From contig CM030943.1 in NCBI GenBank assembly GCA_018136815.1, positions 3,265,885 through 3,329,884 on the forward strand: a DNA stretch of 64,000 nt. Reading direction: 5' to 3'. The translations under genes were made by a program, and so were the position numbers. This DNA comes from Isochrysis galbana (taxonomy: Eukaryota > Haptophyta > Isochrysidales > Isochrysidaceae). Under the pieces are notes generated by a model. That model had not been told where the DNA came from. It did not search any database and saw only the letters and a list, made by a program, of their open reading frames with translations. Shown here one piece after another: positions 1-14,100 of the stretch. Within the stretch, counting starts at the first letter, position 1. Every line of letters starts with the position of its first letter.

Positions 1-313
1 ACCGACGACTACCCGTCGATTTGCTCCATGACTTCGTGAGCATTGTGCCTTGTCGCCAATTTTGGACATGATTGGTGATGTGTGTGCGTTGACGAATGCA
101 GTAGCCATGTCGCTTGGGCTCCCCTTCTCTCCCCTTCTTCTTTGTTTGTGCATTTAGTTAGCAACTTAAGCCCCGGGGATATCCCGTACATCGCGAGCAC
201 GAGAAGGTGGAAGGGCTAGAACCAGGCGTGTGAATGCAAATAGCATATCGCCCTTTCTCAAAACAAAGTAATCCAACCATCTTTAAAACGATAGGGTCAT
301 GGAGCGCGCTTGT

Positions 314-487
314 CAGAGCAAGGCTACTCTCACTTTTGGAGATTGCCTGTAAGGGCGCGCCGGCAGCTAGCGCGGAACGCGGTTCTTGCGGGGAGCTCAT
401 GGAGCTTTCCTCGGGACCCATGTTGGAATTGACTACGGGCATGGCGACCGACGCACGACCCACGACGCGCGGAGGGCGCGGAAGTGT
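314..487 (-). repeat. Partial copy of a dispersed gypsy-like gag/leader repeat
   Basis: This stretch matches 48,787-48,950 with scattered substitutions and one short insertion. Read on the minus strand, both copies keep the same protein phrase (PEESSMSSPQEP, then SALAAGAP and QAISKSE), so the similarity extends to coding level. At 48-51 kb the same sequence lies beside an integrase fragment, which suggests it is the N-terminal gag end of an LTR-type element. Here it is only a scrap: the reading frame continues to about 158 but into unrelated sequence. Confidence 0.6.
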
Positions 488-873
488 GTCGCATTCGCGC
501 GATCGGCTCTCTCACCTTGTGCCTTTCGCGCTCGGTTGCGTTCCGGTTTTACTCGTTACTCGTTGATTCTTTACTCGTAACTCGCCTGTTGCTCCTTGCC
601 TGCGTGCGCCCCTTTGTGGCCGATCTGACCTTGTTCTCGCGCCCCTTTGTAGCCTGCCCCGCCTCGTTCTTGCACGCCCGTGCTTGGGGTTTTGCTCTAA
701 CCCTAGTCCCTCCTTAGCCCTCGTTTGTCGCATCCGCGATCGACCTTTTTGTTTTAGAAGTTGTCTGCGTTTCTATGTCCCCTCCTTGCCGGCTAGTTGC
801 TAGTCACCGTCGCAGGATCCTACATTCGCCCATTCGCCCTTGTTGCCCTCGCCTCCTTTGTCGCCTTCCTGAA
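488..873 (+). other. Pyrimidine-rich, A-poor stretch upstream of a LINE 5' end
   Basis: No gene is visible. The plus strand is rich in T and C and poor in A, with runs such as ACTCGTTACTCGTTG. It ends where a LINE 5' terminus begins. It may be host sequence or the tail of another element; nothing in it decides between these. Confidence 0.35.
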
Positions 874-986
874 AAACTATTGTTATAGTTTTAGCGATGG
901 AGCGCGCGCCGACCGCTCCCACCTCCCAGCCCTCTGCCGCCACGACGCCCCAACGGGGCCGACCCAAGCCACCGAAGCCCAAGCGC
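874..986 (+). mobile_element. 5'-terminal fragment of a LINE (ORF1 start)
   Basis: The sequence opens with AAACTATTGTTATAG and reaches an ATG at 897 followed by a basic, Pro/Thr-rich protein start (MERAPTAPTSQP). The same 5' end occurs on the minus strand at about 25,680-25,811 and, more diverged, at about 36,010-36,137. Similarity stops at about 986, where a CT-rich minisatellite takes over, so this copy has lost everything after the first thirty codons of ORF1. Confidence 0.75.
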
Positions 987-1004
987 TCGCACTCTACTTT
1001 ATTC

Positions 1005-1816
1005 TCTACTCTCTCTACTTTCACTACTCTCTCTATTCCAGCTACTCTCTCTACTTTCACTACTCTCTCTACTTTCCTACTCTCTTCTTTACTTTCCTAC
1101 TCTCTCCCTCTCTCTCTCTCTCTCTACTTTTCTACTCTCTACCTTATTCTCTACTCTCTCTACTTCCACTACTCTCTCTATTCCAGCTACTCTCTCTACT
1201 TTCACTACTCTCTCTACTTTCCTACTCTCTTCTTTACTTTCCTACTCTCTCCCTCTCGCTCTCTCTCTCTCTCTAGTTTTCTACTCTCTACTTTATTCTC
1301 TACTCTCTCTACTTCCACTACTCTCTCTATTGCAGCTACTCTCTCTACTTTTACTACTCTCTCTACTTTCCTACTCTCTTCTTTACTTTCCTACTCTCTC
1401 CCTCTCTCTCTCTCTCTCTCTACTTTCCTACTCTCTACTTTCTTCTCTACTCTCTCTACTTCCACTACTCTCTCTATTCCAGCTACTCTCTCTACTTTCA
1501 CTACTCTCTCTACTTTCCTACTCTCTTCTTTACTTTCCTACTCTCTCCCTCTCTCTCTCTCTCTCTACTTTTCTACTCTCTACTTTATTCTCTACTCTCT
1601 CTACTTCCACTACTCTCTCTATTCCAGCTACTCTCTCTACTTTCACTACTGTCTCTACTTTCCTACTCTCTTCTTTACTTTCCTACTCTCTCCCTCTCGC
1701 TCTCTCTCTCTCGCTAGTTTTCTACTCTCTACTTTATTCTCTACTCTCTCTACTTCCACTACTCTCTCTATTGCAGCTACTCTCTCTACTTTCCTACTCT
1801 CTTCTTTACTTTCCTA

Positions 1817-1856
<40 letters not shown>

Positions 1857-2572
1857 CTACTCTCTACTTTATTCTCTACTCTCTCTACTTCCACTACTCT
1901 CTCTATTGCAGCTACTCTCTCTACTTTCACTACTCTCTCTACTTTCCTACTCTCTTCTTTACTTTCCTACTCTCTCCCTCTCTCTCTCTCTCTCTACTTT
2001 TCTACTCTCTACTTTATTCTCTACTCTCTCTACTTCCACTACTCTCTCTATTCCAGCTACTCTCTCTACTTTCACTACTCTCTCTACTTTCCTACTCTCT
2101 TCTTTACTTTCCTACTCTCTCCCTCTCGCTCTCTCTCTCTCTCTACTTTTCTACTCTCTACTTTATTCTCTACTCTCTCTACTTCCACTACTCTCTCTAT
2201 TCCAGCTACTCTCTCTACTTTCACTACTCTCTCTACTTTCCTACTCTCTTCTTTACTTTCCTACTCTCTCCCTCTCGCTCTCTCTCTCTCTCTACTTTTC
2301 TACTCTCTACTTTATTCTCTACTCTCTCTACTTCCACTACTCTCTCTATTCCAGCTACTCTCTCTACTTTCACTACTCTCTCTACTTTCCTACTCTCTTC
2401 TTTACTTTCCTACTCTCTCCCTCTCTCTCTCTCTCTCTACTTTTCTACTCTCTACTTTATTCTCTACTCTCTCTACTTCCACTACTCTCTCTATTACAGC
2501 TACTCTCTCTACTTTTACTACTCTCTCTACTTTCCTACTCTCTTCTTTACTTTCCTACTCTCTCCCTCTCTC

Positions 2573-2605
<33 letters not shown>

Positions 2606-2669
2606 ACTTTCACTACTCTCTCTACTTTCCTACTCTCTTCTTTACTTTCCTACTCTCTCCCTCTCTCTC

Positions 2670-2700
<31 letters not shown>

Positions 2701-2815
2701 ACTTTTACTACTCTCTCTACTTTCCTACTCTCTTCTTTACTTTCCTACTCTCTCCCTCTCTCTTCTACTCTCTCTACTCTCTCTACTTTTTCTACTCTCT
2801 CCCTCTCTCTCTCTC
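1005..2815 (+). repeat. CT-rich minisatellite, about 145-bp unit, 11 copies
   Basis: A marker motif (CTCTATTCCAGCTACTC and variants with TTGCAGC or TTACAGC) recurs near 1,037, 1,186, 1,330, 1,480, 1,622, 1,771, 1,910, 2,051, 2,200, 2,347 and 2,492, a spacing of 139-150 bp. The unit is built from ACTCTCTCTACTTT-type blocks. The plus strand is almost free of G for 1.8 kb, so stop codons are nearly absent and long false reading frames result. It lies just upstream of the DUF1279 gene's first recognised exon. Confidence 0.9.
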
Positions 2816-2830
2816 TTCGGCCGCCGCCCC

Positions 2831-3765
<935 letters not shown>

Positions 3766-5145
3766 GCGATGCGCTGCGCGCTCTACAAGCCTGCTCCGTC
3801 AGTCGAGGAGCTTCGGAGATGACGTGAGCGGCTGCGAAGCTACGCTGCTGTGCGGCTTGAGCTGGGCGCCGCGGCGCCGTCTTACACAACCTGGAGACGC
3901 TAGGCGCTTCGGTCATTTCACCTCCATCCAGACTGAGACGAACTGCTGGATCCAAGTAGGGCGTGCTTCGCTTTCGGAGGCGTGCGGGCTAGCGCAGGCC
4001 ATCAATGTCGTCTTCGAGAGGAAATAGGCATGGGTGTGCAATGGCACGCGGAGGAGCCTGAGGCTGAATGCCATGCTGTCCCCGACCAGTGTCGTGTCTC
4101 CTCCTCTTCCGGTGACCCGTGCTTGGGTGGAGCGCGGTGTGTCGTGACGTATGTTGTGCGTGTATATGTGCAGTCCAGTGAGTGACGGCAGTGCAACAAG
4201 TCCGTCGCAAGCAGAAAGAGCGTTGCGGTCTTTTCTCGCACATAAGTGCCGCCGTTTTGTGCAGTGATGAGCATGAAGGATGCGAGCCACAAGCCGACAA
4301 GCCATTGCGTCGTCGTCGACGAGGGGTGCTCGCTCGATACTAGTGGTGCTGCTACTGTGAATGTGCGTTTGATAGTGGTGTAGGGACTAACTAATCTGCT
4401 TATGATTGGCCGCCGCGGAAGGGGGCCTCGCGCCCCCCCTCACTCTCCTCTGCTCCCCTGTGGGGGGGGGGGGGGGGGGGGGGGGCGAGAACCATCTACC
4501 CCCTGCGCCGCCTCTTGGGATCTTGGGGATGCGGGGGCGGCTCACCCAGAGTCTGCTGTCTGCATTGGCATTGGAACGAAGGCTGCAGCCTCTATCTGGT
4601 GTCTTTCAGCAAGCCGTATGCAAACACAAGTGCACATACTACTTGTAAAATCTTTTGAAACGACAAGATGAAGAGATACTTCTTGATGGTCGAGCGACCA
4701 AAAATACGCTGCAGTTCTATCCCCCTTGGTGATGTGCCCATACTGTACAAAGGCAAGGAGGTGATCGCGACTCACCGCGAAAGCGGCAACTCAACAATCG
4801 AGTGTGGCGCTCGCACCTTGGTAGCATTCGCCACGAGAGCCCGGAGAAAGCGACATCACGCTCACATCGAACCATCGGTTTAGCCTCATATTACAAGTGC
4901 ACACCCCGCCCCACCCCCCCTTTTCTCGCGACAGTGGCCTACGACGACCCCGCCGTCTTCTCTCGACGTTGGCATGCTGGCTCCCGCACGGGGGCCTAGT
5001 GTCTCGCCCGCTCCCCATCAAGCCGCTGCCGCCGCCTTTGGGCCAGCGAGGCCGCACAACGCACCTAGACCCTCAGCAAATCGACCTAGTACCGACGGAG
5101 CAGCTTCTCTTGGGGTGTGCGCGGCCGGCGGTGTGGCGGCCGCCG
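3766..5145. other. Intergenic region between convergent genes
   Basis: This is the shared 3' flank of the DUF1279 gene (+) and the dynein gene (-). Several short open frames exist (for example 4,668-4,883) but none resembles a known family or shows a convincing exon pattern. A near-palindrome GGGGGCCTCGCGCCCCCC at 4,423-4,440 recurs near 51,787; a 24-base G run follows at 4,462-4,485. Confidence 0.6.
4462..4485 (+). repeat. 24-base poly-G run
   Basis: Uninterrupted G homopolymer in the intergenic region. The length could be affected by sequencing error, as is common for homopolymers. Confidence 0.9.
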
Positions 5146-8100
5146 CTAGTCGTCGAGTTGGCAGAGTGCGGCTACGCCACGCTTCACCCAATGCGTCTGC
5201 TCGCGTGCCGAGGGCAGCTTGAGGAACATCACAAAGTTGGTGGAGTGGCCGGTCGTGGCGAGGGTGCCTCGCCTGTCGGAAGTCTTGTACAATGGACACA
5301 TATAATGCGGGGTCTCCATCATCTCGGCAATTTTCTGCGGCCGCAGCCACAGAGTCGGCAGCGGCACAAAGAGAACCTTGGCCTCGCACTCCTCCAGCTC
5401 ACGCGTCTCGTGGCTGTAGCGCGCGCCCTCGAGGTACATGCCGTGGACGTACACACCCTCGTCGGCTGCGGCGATCGGCTTCTCCTCGAGTACTTCGAAG
5501 GTGAAGTCGAGCATATCGATTGGGATGCTATTGCGGCGCGCGTAGTTTTGCGTAGAGCCTGTCAAGAAGGCGTGGGTGAAGAAGAAACCCGAGAGCCAAA
5601 AGGTCTCCGGAATGCCGCCCTCGATCCAGTTGGAGAACATGGCGAGCCGGTCGAGCAGGTTGGAGACGTAGCCTGCGAGAGGTTTGAGTGAGGGGTAGGA
5701 CCGCTTCATCCACATGGCGGGGCGCGTGCCTAGGAGGAGCGCGCCGGCCAGGGCTTCGAGCTCCGCGTCCATCACCACAAGGCCTTTGATGGCCTTTTGC
5801 AGCGAGGCCAGCGAGGAGCGGATGATGGCCGTCAACCGATTGAAACGGATGAGCTCCTGATGCAGTACGGTGTTCATCGACTCGAGGTAGGTGACTGGGT
5901 ACAGCGCCTGCGCCGCCTCTAGGTCGAATGCCTCGGGGAGGCGTGCGGCGATGTCGTCGGCGATGCGGCCGAGCATCTCGTCGCTGCCGCTACCGCCGCC
6001 GCCGCCGCCACCCGTGCGCGCCTGCGTTAGGAGTATGGCATCGAAGAGCTCGCGGGTCTCCTTTAGATCCTTGGTGATGGCGGCGTTCTCATGTAATCCG
6101 AAGACACCGGGCGCATCGGCCGACGGAAGGCCGCGGATCGCGTCAAGGTACTCGGCGTGCGACTCGGCTGCCGGCTGCGCGTACGCGGGCGATCCATCGG
6201 CGGCGATGACGGGTGCGAGGGCGAAGCCCTCGGCGAGCGCCGCCTCGCAGTAGACGTCGCTCAACAGCGCGTTGAGGCAGCGGCGGTCCTTGTCGTCAGT
6301 GACGCGGCCGCCATAGTTGGCCTCGCCTGTGCAGTAGTGGAGCGCCTGCAGCGGGATGTCCTCGTACGACTCGAGGAAGAGGCGGACCTGGCGCACTGAA
6401 ATGCGCAGGTCGGACGCGTTGAACTCGTACGGGATGTTCCAGCCGATGGGGCCGAACTTGCGACGCTCCTGGATCACCGCGTGGAAGAAGGCGAGCCCGA
6501 AAGCAAGTTTCTTGAAGGCCCAGGCGTTGGACCCTTCCGTGCCCTCGAAGAAGGCCTCGTCTGAGAGCGGATCCGCGAGGTACGAGCCCAGCATGTTGGC
6601 GCGCAAGCCCTTGGGCGGCTCGTTGGTCATCTTGACGCCATTCTGCAAGATTGAGACGGGGAAGTGCGTCGACGGTGCCGACGTGAGCCACAAGCGGAAG
6701 TCCGGCGAGGCCGCGTCGGGTGTAAGTTCCTCACAAATCTTCTCGAGCGTCGGCATCCACGACGTGCACAAGTGGCAATTCTGCAGCACGACCCATGAGC
6801 CGGCGCGCATCCCCTCGGTGATGAGCCTGCGCGCGATAGGCCCTTGCCCCTGCCCCAGTGAGATGGCCGCGGTGCGCTTGCCGCCGAAGCCGCGCGTGTC
6901 GGCGAAGCGAAGCAGCTCGGTCATCGGATCCTGGCCCGGCGAGAGCACAAAAATGAGGGGGGACGTATTGGACGAGTCGTTGAAGCACGCCTCGAGATTG
7001 AACGGCGGGGGCTCCACGTAGTACTTGCCCAGCTCGGCCGCGACAAAGTCGGTGACAGCAGCCACGACGCGGTCGGGCCGCAAACAACGTAGCACGCAGC
7101 ACCGCTCGAAGCGCGAGAGCGATTTGGAGTAGCCTGCCGGCAGCGTGGCCCGGTGCGGCTCCTCCGATTCCCACACGTCCTTCCACGCCGTCCCGTGGTC
7201 GGCGAACGCCTTGGGCAGCCCCTCGAGTCTCGGCAGCTGCGATAACCGCAAGATCTCCTCCCACCCACGAGCGGGAAGCCATTGCGAGCACGGGTTCGGG
7301 GGCGCGCCATCGGGGATGAGGCCAGCGCCGCCCGTGAGAAAGAAGGAGAAGTGGGCTTGGTGAAGGGCGCCCGCGGCCATCCGTATCTTCGCGCAAAGCA
7401 GGAATGCGAAGAGGAGCTTGTCCTTCTCGTAGAGCGAGCGGCAGATGTTGCGGTAGACGGAGGCCGTGTTCTCATCCTGCAACGCCTGCAGGCGCGTCCG
7501 CAGGTCATCAGAACCGGGCGCGTCGGCGATGGCCCGCTCGAAGAGCGCAATATACCACGAGAGAGAGTACTGGTACATCGGGTCCACGTTGGCCATGTCG
7601 GAGATGGCGAAAAAGAGGAGCGAGGCGCGCGCGGCGGCGGGCACATATCCCGCGCGCGTGGCGTCGAGCCGCTCGGACGCCGCCTCGGCAATCTTCTGCT
7701 TGCGTGCGATGTCGTCGGATATCTTCTTGGAGGACGAGAGAATATCGATGGCCGTCTGGTCGTCGAGGATGTTGCCCTCCGATTCTGAGAGGACCTGCGC
7801 GTGCAAGCCAGAGAGGGGGAGGGGAAAGGTTGGCCTTGGGCGTGCGGCTGAGCGTCGCGCTCGTTTGCCGCGTCGGGTACCTCGGCGGGCGTGGAGTTGC
7901 GCGCGAGGGATGCGGCGGCGAGGTGCACCTGTAGGATGCGATTCTCAATGTCCTGTAACTGCTTCTTGTTCTCGGCGGCCTCAAGCACGAGCCCCTCCTT
8001 CTCTTCCTGCAGCTCCGGCCGCTCCTTGGCGACGACGATGCCAAGCAGCTGGTCCTCGAGGCCCTCGGGAGTGATCATGAAATTGAGACAGGTGACCTTG

Positions 8101-11100
8101 ACCGAAACCTCCGGCAGATAATGCGGATTGCGCAACTTTGTCGTGATGTAGAACTTGAAGTCCTTGTTGTATTCGACGGTCGCGTCGCCCAGCCGCACGC
8201 TGAGCACGCCCGCCGACTTGAAGAACTGTTTCAGCAAGACGGGCTCCAGCATGGGGTCGAGCTCCTCGCCGACGTTCTCAAGGAGCGCGGGCCGCCCGAA
8301 TTGCAGCGCGTTCTCGAGCACGCGAGCAAAGTCGCCGTCGGTCAGCTTGAACACGGCGAGTGAGTTGTCCTTCTCCATGTTCTTCACCCACCGGTTGGCC
8401 TGCATCTGCGGGTCGATCATGAGCGGCCAACGACGCGCGCGAGAGAGAATGATACCGTTGTCAATCGAGAAGGCGTCGTTGGGCAGCCCATCGATCGTCC
8501 ACGCGCGGATGGCGACTGGGTCGCCCAGGGTGGCGGTTAGCGAGAATTTAGCAGAGCAGGGCACCTGCTTCTCCGAGCAGAGGCGCACCCAATCGGCCAC
8601 CACGCGGTCGCGGAAGAGCTGCGTGAAGGGCCCCATGTACGAGAGTACCGCGGAGCCGATGAGGATGTCACCGGTGATGTTGTCGAACACCTTGCCGAGG
8701 GCGACCGACACCTCCGCCCACCGGTCCTTCTCGCCGCCGAGCCCGCCGATCAGGGCCTCGGCGCGCATGAGCTTCTTCTCGCACTCGTCAGACTGCTGCT
8801 CGAGGTCCTCCTTGCGCGCCACAGTCTCCTTGAATGTGGCTTGCAACGTGGCGAGCTTGTCCTCCACCTCCTTGAGCGCCGCCTTTTTGGCCTCTAGGAG
8901 TGCCGAGACCTCGTTGAACTCCGCCTCCGCCTCCGCGAGCTTAGCCCGCTTGGGCGCCACGTCCTTGGCGACGCGGTCGTACACCTCCATGGCGCATACC
9001 CACGAGCACAACCCTTGCGCCGCCTTGGATGCCTTCTTGATCACTTCGGGGTCGAAGTCGGGGTTGGTGGTGTACCGGCGGATCTTCTGGATCACCGCCG
9101 GAGGAATGTTGTCCTTGTCGTACTCGACGAGCGACTGCAAGAACTTCGAGTCGTTCATCATCTTCTTGGCGGGCTCCCAATAGTCGTCCACCTTGCCCTT
9201 GCCGTCGGGTGCCGTTACCTTAACGGGCGGCACCTCCTTCATGATGCACACCGCCTCCATGACGAGTTTGACGCCCGCGGGTGGCGCCTTCATGGCCTTG
9301 ACCTCGTCCGTGTCCGCCTTCTTCAGCGTCGATAATGCTTTGACGGCCGCCTCGAGCGCGGGGATCGCGGCGGCGAGGCCCTCCTCGCACTCGGCCTTGA
9401 TCGCGGCCGCCGCCTCAGCCTTGACCGACGCGGCCGCCTCGTCGCGTTGCACAACTTCGCGGGTCGCCTCCGCCTCCTTGGAGTCCTTCTCGATGACGAC
9501 CATGAGCTCGTCGGCCTCGGCGCGCGCCGTGACGAGCTTTGGCTGGAGCGCTTGCAGCTCCTCCTGCATGCCCGCCACTTGCTCCGCAGTCGACCTCAAC
9601 TTGTCCAACCCGACGTCGTAGCGCGACTTGGCTGTTGATACCTCGTCACGCTTCACCTGCTCGGCGTAGCGGCAAGAGAGGACGGTGATGGAAGCGTGCG
9701 CATCAGGCGGAGAGCGCCACTTGCGGATGGGCATCCGCCCGCGCCGCGTTGGATGCGCCGCGCGCGCGCAAGGGTGCGGTGCAGCGGTCCGGCGGCGGGC
9801 GCGCAAGGGCAAGGACGCGCGTGGACCGTCGCCCGCGACGGGCCGTGCTGCCACATCCAAGGGAGGCCCACGAAAGACGCACCTGCAGAAGCGCCCGGAA
9901 GGCTCCCAAGAGCTCCAGGTATGTAGTGGGCGTCACGTAGTTATAGCGCCGCGCCTCGTTCAAGTAGGCAGTGGAGAGCTCGGTGGCCGACTGTTGGAAG
10001 TAGCAACAGAGGGAGAGGATGGAGGAGCGGACCGAGTCCTCCATCGAGACGTCCATGAGAAACGACTCCGCGACGGAGCGCAGCGCGTCCTCCGGCCACG
10101 CGGTGAACCAATCGATCGTACAACAATTGACCAAGGCGGGGAACTTGCGCAGTCGAGTGCGGAAGGCGTCGCCAATGGGCGACATGGCGAGCACCATGTG
10201 CAAGTTGGCACGGCATTGCTGCACAAACAGCCGGAATAGAGCAGCTGGCGACATGTCCTCCATGCCGAGCTCCTTGGCGCGCGTGGCGAGCGTCTCGTAT
10301 ACCTGGGCGAGCTCATCGGCCGCGAAAAGGTTGGGTACCTCACCTGCGTTGAGGATGTTGTTCAGATCCTCGACCATCGCTTCCTCCTTGATCTGGGTGT
10401 CCACAAAGAGGAATACAGTTGGCAGGCTCTTCTCGCCCGCTTGGCGGAGGACACGCTTCAGGTCTTCCCTCCAGGCGACCTTGTCGTAGTTCTTGGAGAG
10501 CTCAATCTGGAAGAGCTCGAACTCCGCCATGTGACAGGCGAGCGTCGTCAGGCTCTGCCGGCCGGATCCACCCACGCCGACGAGCAGCGCATTCCCAAAC
10601 GGCTGACGGATGATTCGTAGTACACGGCAGATGTGTTCGACCGCAAATGGGAAGAGCACAAGCTCCATGGGGCGCTTCGAGATGGCGTTGTAGTCCTCGA
10701 GCATCGTTTGCGCGCGCGCGATCAGGGCGTCCATGTCGGGCATAGCTACGTACTCCGCGGCCGCACCCTCGCCCATCACGGTGCCGAAGAGGAGGCGCTC
10801 GCCCTGGCCGATCACGGACGCCCAATCCGTCTTGAGCCGCTCCTTCAGCTGCCCGCACAGTAGCTCGTGGAACCAGCTCGAGTCAGTCTGGTCGACAAGG
10901 CGATCTGCAAACACGCGGATGCACTCATGGGCCCACAGGGCGACCATGTCTGAGGGGGCCGTCAGCGACTTGGCGGTGCTTTGCAGCACGCCTTGGATCA
11001 CCTTGGCAATGTCGCGCAGGTTGTACGTGTAGTGCGACTTGGCCGGGGTCGGAAGAAGCTCGTTCGAGATGGTGTTGTAGATGTGGATGGTCGAGGCAAC

Positions 11101-14100
11101 GAGCGCTCCGCTGAGCGACTTTACGTCTGCGGCGAGCTCGTGCTTGGTCGTGTGCCAGCGCAGGATGGACGTGAAGATGCGCTCTAGTGAGGCGTGCGCG
11201 TAGTCGGTGCACAAAATCAGGTTGAAGTGGCGCAGGTAGCGCGGCGTTACCGGGTTGCGCCCGCCACCGGGCGGACCCATGGCGGCTACGAACTGCACGT
11301 CCACAATCTCGCGGAACGTGCACTCCTTTAGGTCGTACCAACCGTCGTGGTCCATCCACTGGCGGAGCAGCTCGATGGGCGGCTGCGCGCCGTACGTTTC
11401 AAGCGCAGGCATGTTGAGGTCGTCAACAAACACGATGCACTTTTTCCCCAGCGGTGGGCCGAAGATGCCCTTGCGCCGCTTGTCAAGCTGGCCGTCAATT
11501 ATGCCCTGGCACACGTCCGCGCGCGTTTGCGCGGAGAAGTTGAGGAAGATGGGCTTGTATGTCTCGGGCGAGAGGCCGTGCAACAGCCGATCGCGAACGA
11601 GCGTCGTCTTGCCCGTGCCGGTAGACCCGCACACTAAAAGCGGCGTGCCGCGCGCCAAGAGGACGTCGGTCAGGTAGCCGAGCTGGACCGTCTCCTCAGT
11701 TGGAATGAATATATCGTGGAATTGCGCTTTGGGCGGGATGGCGACGTCGCTCAAGCCGCTCATCCAGCCGGTCCAAGCCCCACGCTCCACTGAAAAGCAG
11801 TAGTCGAAGGCTAGACCCTGTGCAGGCAACGCCGCCTTGGGCGTCGCGGATGGGAAGACGGGCTGCGGCGCGCCTGGCGTCGACAACACCTCTGGCGTCT
11901 CCCGCCTCAGAAGCTGGCGAAGGAAGCCGTCGAAGCGCTCGCGGCCGGCGGCGTCGACCGTGGCGCCCACCGACCAAATGATGCAGAAGAGGCACACGCC
12001 GTGCATGAGGTCGCGCGTTTTGTCGGCAGCCGGGGGCGCCGGCCGGCCCTCGTCGTCGCCAACGGGCTCCCACGGCGCCAGGTGGGCCTGGATTAGGCGC
12101 ATCACTGCGCGCGCCAGCATAATGTCCTGGGTGGGCACGGGCGAGCGGCAGGAGCGGCGCAGGTACCACAGGATGGGCTCTAGCAGCCAGTCCAGGGTCG
12201 CTGTGATCTCGGCGCGCCCGCTCTCGCCCAGAGCCTCAGGCAGGGTTGCCAGCCATGACGCGAGCAGCGGCCGCCAGCCAAGCCCCGTTGGTTCCATGTA
12301 GATCATGCCGCAGCGCGACACGGTGGCTGGCGAGGCGACCGCGAGGTCCATGGGCTCAAAGATCAAGTTCATCCGCGGCGACATGGCAATTATCTCGCCC
12401 GACATCAGGCAGAGCTTCTTGTTGTCGTCGAGTACCGTGTTCATGTTCTCGATCCAAACCGCGTCGACGGGCCCGTCAAAGACCATCCATCGCCGCTCGT
12501 TCGAGGTGTCCTGGGCGCAATTGCGGTAAACGACAGCCAGGATGCCATCGGTCCATTCGTGGGAAACTTGGTCGAACTCACCGTACAACCGTCCAGGCGG
12601 CACCGACTTTGGGTTGAGACAAGGCGTTGCGACGCGCTGGAATCCGCTAACGCCCTCGTCAGAGAGGCGCGAAAGCGCGGCGGCGAGCACGCGGTAATTC
12701 GCCGTCTTGCCCGAGAAGGGCAGCCCCACGATCATGAAGCCATGCCGGACCAAGAACATTTCATACACCTCGAGCACCTTGGCGATGAAGGCCGGCACAG
12801 GTTGCAGCCCCATGTCATTCATAACCTCACCCATCGCGCGGCGGAGGTGCTCATAGTCGGCCGGCGGCAGCTCGACGCCAGGAAAGAGGTCGGAGGTGAT
12901 GCCGTCGAAGAGGGGAATGTCGTGAGAGAGGAATTTAGGCACGTTGACGTCCCGGATCGAGCGGAGCATCAGGATCGCCTCGTCATCATCCGGGAAGGAG
13001 CGCTTCAAGTTGCCGGCGGCGGTGAGGACCGACTTGACGGCGCGCATGCCGTAGTCGTAATGGTCTTGCGAGGAGAGCTGCTCTGAGCATAGCTTGTACG
13101 TCTGCACGATTTTGCGCGCAAGTGGGCGCGCGTGCGAGAAGCCGAATGACATGAGGGAGATCTCGCCAATCATGGCGTAGTCCGGCACCATCATGGCGCA
13201 CGGGCGGAAGAGCGCCTTCAGGTTGTCGGGCAGCTCCGAACGGCCGGCGTAGCCCGGGTTCATCGTAATGAAGATTGCGTTGGTCGGGTCAATGGGCAGG
13301 TCGGTGCCCTCAAACATGAAGCGTTCCACGCCGCCCGCGATGGCGCGCTGGATGGTGAGGATTTGCTGCGCCACCACAGATAGCACCTATGTGGATTGAG
13401 GACCAGGCGGCGCACGGCATCAGTGGCCCCCTCCATCTCGAGAATGCGGGTGGGTGAGTGGGTGTCTCACGGGGGTCGGTGAGTGGGTGTCTCCCGCCGC
13501 GCCTGCGCGCGAGGGCGACTGTGGCGGCGTCGCACCTCCAGATCGATCCGATTAAACTCGTCAAAGCAAGCCCACGCGCCCGAGGCGGCGAGGCCCTTGA
13601 AGAACTTGCCCATCGCCAGGTAGTCGAGACCATCCGAGCAGTTGAAGACGACGCACTGCTTGGCGAGCGCCTTGGCCAAGTCCTTGGTGGTCTCCGTCTT
13701 GCCAGTTCCCGCAGGGCCCTCGGGCGCACCCCCAAGGGTGAGCTGGATGGCCCCCATAAGAGTACGGTAGCAGCGGTCAGTAAGTGAAGTGACGACGAGG
13801 CGGAACGAGTTGCCTAGGTATTCGAAGCCGTACCGCGCCGTCGCGGTGATGATTTTAACCAGAATGTCCTCGGAAGGCTCGGGCTCGTAATAGTACCTAA
13901 GTCAGTAGGGGCGGGGGCGGGTGGATTGCGTGGGGTGTGTAGACGGGCGCGTAGGTTAGGGCGACGCGCGCCTCCAGCTAGCATGGCAGAGGTCGACAAT
14001 GCAGCGCGTGCGGCGATGCGGGGATCGCCGCTCACCGGAGCTGAGAGAGCCAGTGGAAGTCGTTGGCGGACTCGACGCCAGCCTTGACCATCTCAGACAG

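Noticed and set aside
7945-8074. Plus-strand frames in the dynein gene as antisense genes
   Set aside because: High GC gives many open antisense frames; none has coherent sequence.
8155-9183. 342-codon plus-strand frame
   Set aside because: Antisense of the dynein stalk region; Ser-rich with no domain.
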